Shown here in pieces: positions 1 through 5,088 of a DNA stretch of 6,620 bases (its first letter is position 1; every line of letters starts with the position of its first letter). A program made the translations under genes and the position numbers. Where the stretch lies: contig CALKJX010000360.1 of the NCBI GenBank assembly GCA_937995555.1, forward strand, positions 1 through 6,620, given 5' to 3'. This stretch comes from an uncultured Elioraea sp. (GTDB taxonomy: Bacteria; Pseudomonadota; Alphaproteobacteria; Acetobacterales; Acetobacteraceae). The notes beneath the pieces were generated by a model. The model ran no database searches, was not told the DNA's origin, and saw nothing but the letters and a program-made list of their open reading frames with translations.

Positions 1-872
1 CGGCATCGCCCACGACCTCAACACCATCCCACCGTCATCCTCGGCAATACCGAGCTGCTCGCGCGCGCCCACGCCGCCGAGCCAACCGATGTCGACGCCA
101 TGCTCCCGCGGATGTGTGCCATGCTGGTCCGCACCCTCGGCTGGCGGATCGCGATCGAGCTGGTCCGCAATGGCGAGACGCGGCCGGCGCTCGCCAATCC
201 GCACCAACTCGAGAGCGCGGCGCTGAATCTGTGCGTCTACGCCCGCGATGCCATGCCCGGAGGCGGTCGGCTGACCATCGAGACCGCGAATGTCCGCCTC
301 GGTCCGCTGGAAGCCGCCGGGCCCGGTGGTCCCACCAAGGGCCTTGTGATGGTCGCGGTCAGCGACACAGGCACCGACATACCGCCCGAGGTGCTCGCGC
401 GCCTGCGACCCGTTCTTCACCACCAAGGACCCGGGCAAGGGCACAGGACACGGGCTCGGCATGGTCTAAGGCGTCGTCGAGCAGGCGAAAGGCCGCCGCG
501 CCCGAAGCGCGCACGCCTTAGGCCGGCAGCGAAACGATCCCGCAGGTGGAGGACGACCCGCAGCTGCGCGCGGCCGCCGCGTCGCAGCCACGCGCCCTCG
601 GCTACCAGGTGCGGCCCGTCGGCAGCGCCAACTTTGTTACGACAGCGCAAGGTGGACCTTCCGTCCACCGATTCCGGCCCCCCCTCGGCGCCATGGACGC
701 GCGCCGGCTCGCCGAGAAGGCGCGGGCGCTCGCTCCGGCGCTGAAGCTGCCGGTCACCTCCGGCAACCCGATCGCCGGTGCCAAGGCCGCGCTGCTGACC
801 GAGCCCTGCCGGCACCAGCACCATGCGGCGGCGCTGCGCGACGTGCTGGGGACGACCGACCCGCCCGGCTGA
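1..872 (+). pseudogene. Decayed hybrid sensor histidine kinase / receiver, 5' end outside window
   Basis: Joining three frames restores a PAS-type hybrid kinase. The H-box GIAHDLN (bases 2-22, His codon 11-13) is followed by a one-base loss near 29-30. The next frame (31-about 399) encodes TVILGNTELL and the ATP-binding domain, including LNLCVYARDAMPGGG. Near 398, two bases appear lost from a GC repeat. The following frame encodes DPFFTTKDPGKGTG and GLGMV, then hits TAA at 467-469, where a Tyr codon is expected. A receiver domain follows: ETIPQVEDDPQLR (531-569), a fragment in another frame with the likely phospho-acceptor region STDSGPP (664-684), then MDARRLAEKARAL to the TGA at 870-872. 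The second dimerisation helix is missing. The N-box Asn is Tyr (238-240), the DTGxG second Gly is Asp (376-378) and the receiver Lys is Glu (801-803). Family knowledge: such proteins autophosphorylate on His and transfer phosphate to a receiver Asp. This copy cannot do so without several corrections. Sequencing error is unlikely to explain everything, because substitutions accompany the frame changes. Confidence 0.
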
Positions 873-1163
873 GCCGAGCCGGGGAACCCGCTGGCCGCGC
901 CCCCGCCGCCGCGCCGCGGCTGGCACCGGCGCGATGATCGCGGCGAGCGGCGGTGGCGACGGTGAGCGCCGATCCGACGGCCGCCGCGCTTGGCAGCGAG
1001 GCGAGGGGCGGCGCTAGCCGGGCCGTCCATTCCGGCACGACTCCCGGCAGACGCGCCCATCGCGGTGGTGCGGATCGCAGCCCGAACCCCCTCGTGGACC
1101 CGACCGACCACGCGCGGTATCCGCCGCGAGGGATCGGGCCGACCGCCGCCCCGCCCCCCTACC

Positions 1164-1192
1164 TTGACACCTCCGCCCCCGCACGCCCAAAA
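1164..1192 (+). promoter_or_regulatory. Tentative sigma-70-type promoter for the ogt cluster
   Basis: A perfect TTGACA lies at 1164-1169. Seventeen bases downstream is CCAAAA (1187-1192), a poor match to TATAAT but the least GC-rich spot nearby. Transcription would start about 20-30 bases upstream of the ogt ATG at 1224. The -35 match is exact but the -10 is weak, so this is only a suggestion. Confidence 0.35.
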
Positions 1193-1211
1193 CGCCCGCC
1201 CCGGCCCCAAC

Positions 1212-1219
1212 GGGAGAGG
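1212..1219 (+). promoter_or_regulatory. Ribosome binding site fixing the ogt start
   Basis: The purine run GGGAGAGG ends four bases before ATG 1224. The reading frame is open far upstream (from about 990), so this site decides the start. The upstream extension would be Arg/Pro-rich and unlike any alkyltransferase. Confidence 0.75.
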
Positions 1220-1223
1220 GCCC

Positions 1224-1667
1224 ATGCCGCAACTGACCACGCTGACCCCGCTCGGCGATCTCACCCTGTCCGAACAGGACGGGACGATCGTCGCGCTCGA
1301 CTGGGGCCGCGGTCGCGACCAGTCCCCCACCCCCCTCCTCGCCCGCGCGACCGCGGCGCTGCACGCCTATTTCGACGGCGCGCCCGACCCCTTCGCTGAC
1401 CTGCCGCTGAACCCCGCCGGCACACCCTTCCAGCGCCGCGTCTGGGCCGCCATGCAGGCCATCCCGCGCGGCCGGACCCGCCGCTACGGCGACCTCGCGC
1501 GCGACCTCCGCTCCTCGCCTCGCGCCGTCGGCACCGCCTGCGGCGCCAACCCCATCCCCATCATCATCCCCTGCCACCGCGTCACCGGCGCCGCCGGCCT
1601 CGGCGGCTACTCCGGCGGCGACGGCCCCGCCACCAAGCGTTACCTCCTCGGCCTCGAACAGGCCTGA
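1224..1667 (+). CDS. ogt: Methylated-DNA--protein-cysteine S-methyltransferase
   Basis: This 147-residue protein is a suicide repair enzyme. It moves the alkyl group from O6-alkylguanine (and O4-alkylthymine) in DNA to its own cysteine, in the cytoplasm and without cofactors. The active-site motif IPCHRV is intact, with Cys117, His118 and Arg119. Other family signatures are FQRRVWAAMQAIPRGRTRRYGDLA (about 69-92, split here as FQRRVW then Tyr88-Gly89), the DNA-binding helix with the finger residue Arg100 in SPRAVG, Asn109, and Glu145 near the C-terminus, which fits the catalytic Glu after KRYLLG. The N-terminal half (1-60) is short and diverged, as usual for Ogt. There is no Ada-type metal-binding N-terminal domain, so it should be a repair enzyme and not a regulator. 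The ATG at 1224 has a good ribosome binding site. It is the first of four same-strand genes, with qor starting 34 bases downstream. Third positions are strikingly C-rich. Confidence 0.95.
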   Translation: MPQLTTLTPLGDLTLSEQDGTIVALDWGRGRDQSPTPLLARATAALHAYFDGAPDPFADLPLNPAGTPFQRRVWAAMQAIPRGRTRRYGDLARDLRSSPRAVGTACGANPIPIIIPCHRVTGAAGLGGYSGGDGPATKRYLLGLEQA

Positions 1668-1701
1668 CACCCACCGGCACCATCTTCGAAGGACGCGCCT
1701 G

Positions 1702-2679
1702 ATGAACCACGCGATCCGCATCCACGAGCACGGCGGCCCCGAGGTCATGACTTGGGACGAGATCCCCACCCCCTCCCCCGGCCCGGGTGAAGCCCTCGTC
1801 CGCCACCACGCGGTCGGCCTCAACTACATCGACGTCTATTTCCGCACCGGTCTCTACAAGCCGCCCTCGCTCCCCTGCGTCATCGGCATGGAAGGCGCCG
1901 GCATCGTCGAGGCGGTGGGCGAAGGGGTGACCGTGGTCGCGCCGGGCGACCGCGTCGCCTATGCCACCGCCCCGATCGGCGCCTACGCCGAGGCCCGCAC
2001 CATCAAGGCCGACCGCCTGGTGAAACTGCCGGGCGACATCTCCTTCGAGCAGGCGGCGGCGATGATGCTCCAGGGCATGACCGCCGAATACCTGCTCCGC
2101 CGCACCTTCCCGGTGAAGCCGGGCCAGACCATCCTCGTCCACGCCGCCGCCGGCGGCGTCGGCCTGATCATGTGCCAGTGGGCCAAGCATCTCGGCGCCA
2201 CCGTGATCGGCACCGTCGGCTCGGACGCCAAGGCCGAACTCGCCCGCGCCCATGGCTGCGACCACCCGATCGTCTACACCAGGGAGGACTTCCAGGCCCG
2301 CGTGAAGGAGATCACCGGCGGCAAGATGCTGCCCGTGGTCTACGACAGCGTCGGCCGCGAAACCTTCATGAAGTCGCTCGACTGCCTCGCGCCCCTCGGC
2401 ATGATGGTGGTGTTCGGCAACGCCTCCGGTGCGGTGCCGCCATTCGATGTCGGCATCCTCGCCGCCAAGGGCTCGCTGTTCCTCACGCGCCCGACGCTGG
2501 CCACCTACACCGCCAAGCGCGAAGACCTCGTCGCCTCCGCCGAGGCGCTGTTCGACGTCGTGCGCAAGGGCGCCGTCAAGATCGAGGTGAACCAGCGCTT
2601 CCCGCTGCAGGACGCCGCCAACGCGCACCGTGCCCTCGAAGCACGCCAGACCACCGGCTCGACGGTGCTGCTGCCGTGA
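1702..2679 (+). CDS. qor: NADPH:quinone oxidoreductase, zinc-free MDR family
   Basis: This 325-residue protein has the length and order of bacterial Qor (zeta-crystallin-like quinone reductase). It is expected to reduce quinones or related electrophilic carbonyls with NADPH in the cytoplasm. The N-terminal GroES-like domain carries GLNYIDVYFRTGLY (39-52) with Asn41 and Asp44 at the substrate pocket, then GMEGAGIVEAVGEGV from residue 62 and PGDRVAYA. The Rossmann domain carries the nucleotide-binding motif AAAGGVG (148-154), followed by GATVIGTVGS and a C-terminal TTGSTVLLP typical of Qor. The cysteine cluster that binds structural zinc in alcohol dehydrogenases is absent, as expected for this branch. 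GAAGGA at 1688-1693, eight bases before ATG 1702, supports the start. The stop TGA overlaps the GTG start of the next gene. The subfamily call is firm; the physiological substrate is unknown. Confidence 0.93.
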   Translation: MNHAIRIHEHGGPEVMTWDEIPTPSPGPGEALVRHHAVGLNYIDVYFRTGLYKPPSLPCVIGMEGAGIVEAVGEGVTVVAPGDRVAYATAPIGAYAEARTIKADRLVKLPGDISFEQAAAMMLQGMTAEYLLRRTFPVKPGQTILVHAAAGGVGLIMCQWAKHLGATVIGTVGSDAKAELARAHGCDHPIVYTREDFQARVKEITGGKMLPVVYDSVGRETFMKSLDCLAPLGMMVVFGNASGAVPPFDVGILAAKGSLFLTRPTLATYTAKREDLVASAEALFDVVRKGAVKIEVNQRFPLQDAANAHRALEARQTTGSTVLLP

Positions 2680-3143
2680 CGCGCGCGCTGGCGATCACCG
2701 CGATCGAGGAACGCTCCACCACCTCCTACCCCGAACCCTTCCGCGCCGTCGTCGCCGGACGCCACGCCCGCCGCCTCGCCGACGCATTCGGGCTCACCCA
2801 GTTCGGCGTGAACCTCGTGCGCCTGACCCCGGGTGCGGCGAGCGCACTGCGCCACGCCCACTCGGCCGAGGATGAGTTCGTTCTGGTACTGGAAGGCAGT
2901 CCGACGCTGATCACCAACGACGGCGAGCAGCCGCTCGCGCCCGGGCTCTGCGTCGGCTTCCCTTGCGGCACCGGCGACGCGCACCACCTCGTCAATCGCA
3001 CCGAAGCGGACGTGATCTTGCTGGTCGTCGGCACCCGCGCCCCGGATCGCGATGCCGTCGACTACCCGGACGTCGATCTGAAGATCGAACCGGGGCCGGA
3101 CGGAGCGCGCCGCTTCACCCGCAAGGACGGCACACCCTACTGA
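2676..3143 (+). CDS. Single-domain cupin protein
   Basis: This 155-residue protein is built around one cupin beta-barrel. Motif 1 is HAHSAEDEFVLVLEG, giving candidate metal ligands His60, His62 and Glu67. Motif 2 is FPCGTGDAHHLVN, giving His103 (or His104) and Asn107. All ligand positions are occupied, so metal binding is likely. The tail after about 118 (GTRAPDRDAVDYPDVDLK, then a basic KDGTPY end) matches a common family of uncharacterised proteobacterial cupins. Whether it is an enzyme, a sugar- or small-molecule-binding protein or a sensor cannot be told. The GTG start overlaps the qor stop by four bases (GTGA). No Shine-Dalgarno-like run precedes it, so translation is probably coupled to qor. 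This start gives a compact protein; the frame stays open upstream inside qor, but that part reads as a shadow of qor. The FMN reductase begins 14 bases downstream. Confidence 0.88.
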   Translation: MTRALAITAIEERSTTSYPEPFRAVVAGRHARRLADAFGLTQFGVNLVRLTPGAASALRHAHSAEDEFVLVLEGSPTLITNDGEQPLAPGLCVGFPCGTGDAHHLVNRTEADVILLVVGTRAPDRDAVDYPDVDLKIEPGPDGARRFTRKDGTPY

Positions 3144-3157
3144 ACGCGGAGAACACG

Positions 3158-3730
3158 ATGGCAAGGCCCTACACCGTCGCCGCGATCTGCGGCTCGCTGC
3201 GACGCGCCTCCTGGAACCGCAAGCTGATGAACGCCGCGATCGCGCGCGCTCCCGCCGCGCTGACGATCACCGAGGTGCCGATCGGCGACCTGCCCCTGTT
3301 CAACGAGGACCTCGAACGCGACCCGTGGCCGGACGCGGTGCTCGCCGCCGGTGCTGCCGTGCGCCCGGCCGATGCCGTCCTTGTTATTACGCCGGAATAT
3401 AATGCTTCCGTTCCAGGACCGCTCAAGAACGCGCTCGATTGGCTTTCGCGCGAGACCTCAGCCGGGCCCGCACCGATGAACGGCAAACCCGTCGCGATCA
3501 TCGGCGCGACGACGGGACTGATGGGCACGGCGCGTGCGCAAGCGCAGGTGCGGCAGGCGCTGCAGAACCTGTCGCTGCCCGTGCTGCCGGGGCCGAACGT
3601 GTTCGTGACCCAGGCGGCGACACGGTTCGGCGACACCGGCGCCCTCACCGACGAGATGACGCTCAAGATGCTCGACACGCTGCTGGAGCGGTTCGTGAAC
3701 TGGATCGAAAAGAACAGGGTGGGAGGATGA
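3158..3730 (+). CDS. NADPH-dependent FMN reductase (flavodoxin-fold)
   Basis: This 190-residue protein belongs to the NADPH-dependent FMN reductase family, which includes ChrR-type quinone/chromate reductases and azoreductases. The FMN phosphate loop is ICGSLRRASWNRKL (10-23). The second signature, PEYNASVPGPLKNALDW (79-95), contributes to the flavin site and is well conserved. IIGATTGLMGTARAQ (114-128) forms the next flavin-contacting segment. Members use NAD(P)H to reduce FMN, quinones, azo compounds or metal oxyanions in the cytoplasm; which applies here is not visible. ATG 3158 is preceded by GGAGA at 3148-3152. It is the last gene of the four-gene cluster and its stop codon lies inside a hairpin shared with the convergent GNAT gene. 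Codons from 3380 to about 3418 are unusually rich in A/T third positions for this genome. Family assignment is firm; no gene symbol is justified. Confidence 0.92.
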   Translation: MARPYTVAAICGSLRRASWNRKLMNAAIARAPAALTITEVPIGDLPLFNEDLERDPWPDAVLAAGAAVRPADAVLVITPEYNASVPGPLKNALDWLSRETSAGPAPMNGKPVAIIGATTGLMGTARAQAQVRQALQNLSLPVLPGPNVFVTQAATRFGDTGALTDEMTLKMLDTLLERFVNWIEKNRVGG

Positions 3731-3745
3731 CGCTCATCCCCCCAC
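3719..3745. terminator. Hairpin between convergent genes, possible bidirectional terminator
   Basis: The arm GTGGGAGGATGA (3719-3730) pairs with TCATCCCCCCAC (3734-3745): twelve positions, with one A-C mismatch, around a CGC loop. The left arm contains the TGA of the FMN reductase, and the GNAT gene ends at 3756 on the other strand. A hairpin in this position suits termination of both transcripts. No T-tract follows on either strand, so it is not a canonical intrinsic terminator. It may instead protect 3' ends. Confidence 0.5.
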
Positions 3746-3755
3746 ACCCCCCCGC

Positions 3756-4499
3756 TCAATCGCGCACCCGGTAGACGTAGCGGTAGGACTCGCGGAACCC
3801 CAGCCGACGGTACAACGACAGCGCCGCATCGTTCTCCGCCTCCACCTGGAGGCAGGCGACGCGCGCGCCCTCCGAGCGCGCCCAGCCGAACGCCGCCAGG
3901 CACGCACGCCGCGCCAGTCCGCGCCCGCGCAGCACCGGCAGCGTCGCAACCCCCGAGAGCACGGCCACCGCCCCGTCCACCGCCACATACGCGACAGAGG
4001 CGATGCGCCCATCCAGCCGCACCGAGACCCACGCCGCCGGCACCAGCAGCAGCAAAGGAAACTGCCGAAGCTCGGCCATCCGCTCCACCACCCGCGCGGC
4101 CCCGCCCTCCGACGCGTCGAACCACGCTTCGTCCGGCGTTTCCGCCGTCTCGGCCGGACCGTCGGGCAACGGCAGCCCGTCCAGCGCGCCCGCCATCACG
4201 ATTGTCTCGCCCATGCGCGCATAGCCGCGCGCCATCAGCAGCGGCTCCAAGGCCGGCGGGGACAGCGGCGTCAGCCGGAACCGCGACCGCAACCCCAGCC
4301 GGTCGTACCACCCCTCTATCCGCTGCACCCGCGCGGGCAGCTCCGCACCGTCCCCCGGATCGAGCCAGGTCGCGCTGTTGATGCGCCCCGCCCCGCCATG
4401 CCCGGCGCGCACGACCGCCGCGCCGCACAGCGCCTGTCGCGGCGCCGGCACCGCATTCAACGCCGCACGCTCCAGAACCTCGATCGAGCGCATCTCCAT
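3756..4499 (-). CDS. GNAT family N-acetyltransferase
   Basis: This 247-residue protein has a C-terminal GNAT fold (about 120-247). The acetyl-CoA pyrophosphate loop is VLRGRGLARRA (189-199), and the closing LQVEAENDAALSLYRRLGF (217-235) is the typical beta-alpha end of the fold. The N-terminal part (ERAALNAVPAPRQ, then GRINSATWL and RLGLRSRFRLTPLS at 69-80) matches a two-part GNAT subfamily whose N-terminal half is a degenerate GNAT-like domain. Members transfer acetyl from acetyl-CoA to an amine; the acceptor here, whether a small molecule or a protein N-terminus, is unknown. I chose the ATG at 4499 because GGAG lies five bases upstream in the sense strand. The frame is open to an ATG at 4586, but the extra 29 residues lie in the divergent promoter region and look non-coding. 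The gene is convergent with the FMN reductase (25 bp between stops) and divergent from the iorA-like gene. Confidence 0.88.
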   Translation of the reverse strand: MEMRSIEVLERAALNAVPAPRQALCGAAVVRAGHGGAGRINSATWLDPGDGAELPARVQRIEGWYDRLGLRSRFRLTPLSPPALEPLLMARGYARMGETIVMAGALDGLPLPDGPAETAETPDEAWFDASEGGAARVVERMAELRQFPLLLLVPAAWVSVRLDGRIASVAYVAVDGAVAVLSGVATLPVLRGRGLARRACLAAFGWARSEGARVACLQVEAENDAALSLYRRLGFRESYRYVYRVRD

Positions 4500-4540
4500 C
4501 GCCGCTCCAGCAAACCATGCCGCAGCGCGAAACGGAACAA

Positions 4541-4553
4541 TGCCGGCCCGGCA
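4541..4553. repeat. 13-bp inverted repeat in the divergent intergenic region
   Basis: TGCCGG and CCGGCA flank a single central C. The site lies between the GNAT gene (start 4499) and the iorA-like gene (start 4625), 10-22 bases upstream of a possible -35. Its position would suit an operator for one or both genes, but short GC palindromes are common in DNA of this composition. Confidence 0.3.
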
Positions 4554-4562
4554 GCCCGTGAA

Positions 4563-4589
4563 TTGACCCTCAGCCCCCCACGCCATAAC
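4563..4589 (+). promoter_or_regulatory. Tentative promoter for the iorAB-like pair
   Basis: TTGACC (4563-4568) matches the -35 consensus at five of six positions. CATAAC (4584-4589) matches the -10 at four of six, with a short 15-base spacer. The stretch is A/T-richer than its surroundings and sits about 35-60 bases upstream of the GTG start, in a divergent intergenic region where a promoter is required. Confidence 0.35.
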
Positions 4590-4610
4590 TTGCCGACCGT
4601 CAATGAACGA

Positions 4611-4617
4611 GGGGAGG
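4611..4617 (+). promoter_or_regulatory. Strong ribosome binding site fixing a GTG start
   Basis: GGGGAGG lies seven bases upstream of GTG 4625. It selects this GTG, which begins VIALTVNG, the normal N-terminal beta strand of the [2Fe-2S] subunit family. Confidence 0.8.
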
Positions 4618-4624
4618 TATCACC

Positions 4625-5077
4625 GTGATCGCACTCACCGTGAACGGGATTGCGCGCCAACTCGACGCCGATCCTGACATGCCCCTGCTCTGGGCGCTGC
4701 GCGATCTGCTCGATCTCACCGGCACGAAGTACGGCTGCGGCATCGCCGTCTGCGGCGCCTGCACCGTCCATGTCGACGGCGTGGCGACGCGCGCCTGCGT
4801 CACACCGCTCTCGGCGGTCGAGGGCAAGACCGTCGTCACGATCGAGGGGCTCGATCCGAACGGGCAACATCCGCTGCAGCGCGCCTGGGTCGAGAAGCAG
4901 GTGCCGCAATGCGGCTACTGCCAGTCCGGCCAGATCATGCAGGCCGCCGCGCTGCTGAAGGACACGCCGAAGCCGACGGATGCCGACATCGACGCGGCGA
5001 TGGCCAACAACCTCTGCCGCTGCGGCACCTATCAGCGCATCCGCGCGGCGATCCATCGCGCCGCCGAACTCGCCTGA
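4625..5077 (+). CDS. iorA: (2Fe-2S)-binding subunit, isoquinoline 1-oxidoreductase alpha-like
   Basis: This 150-residue protein is the small electron-transfer subunit of a xanthine-oxidase-family molybdenum enzyme. The N-terminal plant-ferredoxin-type domain binds one [2Fe-2S] cluster through Cys38, Cys43, Cys46 (CGIAVCGAC) and Cys58. The C-terminal helical domain binds the second through Cys96 and Cys99 (QCGYCQSGQIM) and Cys131 and Cys133 (NNLCRCGTYQRI). All eight ligands are present. The QSGQIM and CRCGTY signatures favour the two-subunit IorA branch over three-subunit xanthine or CO dehydrogenases. Its role would be to pass electrons from the molybdenum centre of the partner encoded immediately downstream. 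The start is GTG, supported by the ribosome binding site at 4611-4617. The large-subunit ATG lies 11 bases after the stop, and its ribosome binding site begins inside the stop codon. The name reflects subfamily resemblance only and does not establish isoquinoline as the substrate. Confidence 0.9.
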   Translation: MIALTVNGIARQLDADPDMPLLWALRDLLDLTGTKYGCGIAVCGACTVHVDGVATRACVTPLSAVEGKTVVTIEGLDPNGQHPLQRAWVEKQVPQCGYCQSGQIMQAAALLKDTPKPTDADIDAAMANNLCRCGTYQRIRAAIHRAAELA

Positions 5078-5088
5078 GGGAGGCCGCC

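Larger units (their letters stand above)
873..1223. other. Gap with no convincing gene
   Basis: Open frames here on both strands give low-complexity Arg/Ala/Gly/Pro-rich translations without recognisable motifs, as expected from chance openness in very GC-rich DNA. The end nearest ogt is C-rich and holds a possible -35 element and the ogt ribosome binding site. The part next to the decayed kinase may be further degraded sequence, but I recognise no family in it. Confidence 0.6.

Noticed and set aside
100..744. Reading 100-744 as an intact 214-residue protein
   Set aside because: Only the part up to about base 400 matches a kinase ATP-binding domain. The rest turns into Arg/Pro/Ser-rich sequence, while the true continuation lies in other frames, so this is a fragment of a pseudogene.
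976..1027. Inverted repeat GACGGCC ... GGCCGTC in the gap before ogt, considered as a terminator or small RNA
   Set aside because: The arms are only seven bases and far apart (38 bases), the inner pairing is irregular and there is no T-tract. Repeats like this are common by chance in DNA this GC-rich.
1582..2628. Long open frame on the - strand antisense to qor (about 348 codons)
   Set aside because: Its translation is Gly/Ala/Val/Asp/His-rich with no family motif, and qor on the other strand is fully convincing. Such antisense openness is expected from G/C-ending codons.
3381..3403. TTGTTA plus TATAAT inside the FMN reductase as an internal promoter
   Set aside because: The spacer is only 11 bases, too short for a sigma-70 promoter, and the TATAAT falls out of the conserved Glu-Tyr-Asn-Ala codons. 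It is kept only as part of the codon-use finding.
3169..4518. Long - strand frame spanning both the FMN reductase and GNAT regions (about 449 codons)
   Set aside because: It is a different frame from the GNAT protein, Gly/Ala/Arg-rich over that gene and antisense over the FMN reductase, with no recognisable domain.
4500..4586. N-terminal extension of the GNAT protein to the ATG at 4586
   Set aside because: The extra 29 residues show no family similarity and overlap the divergent promoter region, and ATG 4499 has a well-placed GGAG.
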